Assembly (NCBI GenBank): GCA_001797905.1
Contig: MGQS01000047.1
Coordinates: 1-7,305 of the forward strand
Length of the DNA: 7,305 nucleotides
Reading direction: 5' to 3'
From: Deltaproteobacteria bacterium RBG_16_54_11
GTDB taxonomy: Bacteria; Desulfobacterota; B13-G15; RBG-16-54-18
The position numbers were made by a program, and so were the translations under genes. Below, in pieces: positions 5,758 through 7,305 of the stretch. Position 1 is the stretch's first letter, and each line of letters begins with the position of its first letter. The notes below the pieces were generated by a model. That model saw only the letters and a program-made list of their open reading frames with translations. It had not been told where the DNA came from and did no database searches.

Positions 5758-6660
5758 ATGCCGTATCGAAGACTGAGTGTTAAACTCATCTTTTGGGTAG
5801 TGGCTATCACGGTCATCGTGATAGGGGTCTTCAACTACGTCAGCTTAAATACCCAACGAAGGCACCTGATCGACGAGGGTATCCTGGGGGCCAAACAACT
5901 AAGCGACACGGTGAAAAAGGGCCTCAGGTTCGATATGCTGCACAACTATCGGGAGGCCCTCTACAACTCCATCGAGACCATCGGCGCGCAGGAGGGGATA
6001 GAAAAGATACGGATATTCAACAAAGAGGGGGCCATCATGTTCTCCTCCGACAAGGAAGAGATGGGGCAGATGGTGGACAAAAATGCCGAGGCCTGCTATG
6101 CATGCCACGCCGAGAAGAAACCCCTGGAGAGGTTGGCCATCCCTGAGAGGAGCAGGATCTTTAGGGCCGATGGCTACCGGCTCCTGGGAATAATAAACCC
6201 CATCTACAACGAGCCTGATTGTTATAATGCCGCCTGCCATGTCCACCCCCGCGATCAGACGGTCCTGGGGGTGCTCGATATCTCGCTGTCTCTGGCTGCT
6301 ACCGATAAGAGGATACGGGAGATCAGGGGCACAACCATACTGCTCATGGCCATCACCATCCTGACGGTCTCCGCCATCATCGTGCTATTCATCCAGCGGG
6401 CGGTCGACCGACCGGTCAAAGAGCTGGTTGCGGGGACAACGAGGGTGGCGGCAGGGGACTTTGACCATACCATCCCTGCCCGCTCCGACGACGAGATCGG
6501 ACAGCTGGCCGAATCCTTCAACACCATGACCCAGAGGCTCAAGGAGATCCAATTTCAGCTCTTGCAGTCGGAGAAGCTGGCTTCCATCGGGAAGTTGGCC
6601 GCTACCATCGCCCATGAGATAAACAACCCCCTGAACGGTATCTTGACCTATACAAGCTGA
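5758..6660 (+). CDS. Dihaem sensor histidine kinase, N-terminal part (frame broken after the H-box)
   Basis: These 300 residues cover the sensor half of a membrane histidine kinase. Order: membrane span about 10-28; a periplasmic PAS/Cache-like sensor domain about 30-190; second span about 193-212; HAMP linker about 213-265; HisKA helix with the phospho-acceptor H286 in the AATIAHEINNPLNGIL stretch. The periplasmic domain has two covalent-haem motifs, C113-x2-C116-H117 (CYACH) and C155-x4-C160-H161 (CYNAACH), so it probably senses redox state or a haem ligand such as a small gas. The ribosome binding site AGAGGA is at 5746-5751. The frame ends at TGA 6658-6660, before the ATPase domain, but the kinase sequence continues in the -1 frame from 6657. 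Restoring one C (AGC-CTG-ATC) rejoins both halves. As it stands this product lacks kinase activity. The target is not visible; the response regulator may lie beyond the window. Confidence 0.85.
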   Translation: MPYRRLSVKLIFWVVAITVIVIGVFNYVSLNTQRRHLIDEGILGAKQLSDTVKKGLRFDMLHNYREALYNSIETIGAQEGIEKIRIFNKEGAIMFSSDKEEMGQMVDKNAEACYACHAEKKPLERLAIPERSRIFRADGYRLLGIINPIYNEPDCYNAACHVHPRDQTVLGVLDISLSLAATDKRIREIRGTTILLMAITILTVSAIIVLFIQRAVDRPVKELVAGTTRVAAGDFDHTIPARSDDEIGQLAESFNTMTQRLKEIQFQLLQSEKLASIGKLAATIAHEINNPLNGILTYTS

Positions 6661-7305
6661 TCGAGAGAAAGTTGGCCGGTGGCGCCCTCAAGAAGGATGA
6701 TATCCCAAAATTCCGCTCCTATCTGGCGATCATGGAGAGGGAGACGGAGAGATGCAGCACCATTGTGAGGAACCTCCTCGACTTTGCCCGTCAGAGGGAA
6801 CCCTCTTTGAAGCCTGATGTGGATATCAATGCGGTGGTGGAGGAGGCCCTCTCGCTGCTGGCCAATCAGATAGCCCTGCAAGAGATCACGTTGAAGAAGA
6901 GGTTTGACCAACTCCCCCCCATTATGGCCGACCCCATGCAGTTGAGGCAGGTCTTCCTCAACATCATCCTCAACGCCTGCGAGGCTATGCACAATGAAGG
7001 TATCTTAACCGTCGCCACCGCTTTGTCAAACAAGCAAAAGAAGGCGGTGCGGGTGGAGATTACGGACAATGGGGCGGGCATCGAGGAGAAGGATATGTCC
7101 AAGATATTCGATCCCTTCTTTACCTCGAAAGAGAAGGGAACGGGGTTAGGGCTTTCGGTGGTATATGGGATCATTAATTCACACCAGGGCACCATCGAGG
7201 TAGACAGCAAGGCCGGAGCGGGGACCACCGTTACCATCACGCTGCCAATGGAGATCACGGCAACAGAAACAAGCCCCTCTCCGGAAAACAGTGTGAGGGT
7301 CAATA
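6657..7305 (+). pseudogene. Histidine kinase C-terminal ATPase half, frame-shifted from the N-terminal part, open at window edge
   Basis: Read from CTG at 6657, this frame is open for 216 codons to the window end. It begins LIERKLAGG, continuing the HisKA domain without a gap. The second HisKA helix (IVRNLLDFARQ) follows. The ATPase motifs are intact: N-box NIILNACEAM, G1 box DNGAGI, F-box FDPFFTSK and G2 box GTGLGLSVVYGI. There is no ribosome binding site near the break; the first in-frame ATG is at 6732. It is therefore the other half of the gene at 5758 and not an independent gene. No motif is lost and no further stop occurs, so the break is either very recent or a base-calling error. The end of the protein, and any receiver domain, lies beyond the window. 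Confidence 0.8.

Noticed and set aside
6640..6670. Programmed ribosomal frameshift in the kinase
   Set aside because: No slippery heptamer, internal ribosome binding site or clear stimulatory structure is seen. A missing C explains the break more simply.

Overview
The window carries a compact, all plus-strand set of genes typical of an anaerobic respiring bacterium. I infer a sulfate-reducing or syntrophic member of the Desulfobacterota (old Deltaproteobacteria) or a near relative. The signs are a class III multihaem cytochrome c, a Tat-exported four-cluster ferredoxin with a HybB/NrfD membrane partner, a haem-c-bearing sensor kinase, and strong AAGGAGG ribosome binding sites. Genus and species cannot be told from the sequence. 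Every supportable gene is on the plus strand, and no RNA gene, transposase or CRISPR array was seen.

Region 1 (1-2102) is a short operon. It opens with the last codons of an unidentified gene (to 70), followed by a 310-residue protein with a twice-repeated Cys motif and a GcvH-like (lipoyl-carrier fold) domain (80-1012). Next come an 88-residue single-span membrane protein (1016-1282) and a 231-residue membrane-anchored GcvH-like protein (1347-2042). A clean 13-bp hairpin terminator (2071-2102) closes the unit. All three complete proteins carry a C-terminal motif of the form [IL]G[VL]xxxDGG. In the first GcvH-like protein the residue aligned with the lipoylated lysine is His; in the last it is Lys. 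This is the most unusual part of the window and looks like a little-described carrier or scaffold system.

Region 2 (2103-4995) starts with a leader holding a candidate sigma-70 promoter. It continues with a HybA-like Tat-exported iron-sulfur protein (2382-3239), a HybB/NrfD-type quinone-interacting membrane protein (3270-4538) and a tetrahaem class III cytochrome c (4615-4995). No hydrogenase catalytic subunit lies with them in the window. The simplest reading is a module moving electrons between the membrane quinone pool and periplasmic c-type cytochromes; the direction is unknown.

Region 3 (4996-5757) is 762 bases without a credible gene. It is dense in small perfect hairpins, several of the form TG..CGC-NNN-GCG..CA, plus a 10-bp CCCTCTCCCC/GGGGAGAGGG hairpin and a long imperfect hairpin. 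It looks like an accumulation of dispersed palindromic elements.

Region 4 (5758-7305) encodes a membrane sensor histidine kinase whose periplasmic domain carries two covalent-haem motifs (CxxCH and CxxxxCH). The reading frame breaks in the HisKA domain just after the phospho-acceptor His (stop at 6658-6660). It continues intact in the -1 frame from 6657 to the window edge with a complete ATPase core. One missing C would explain this, so it is either a recent pseudogene or a sequencing error.
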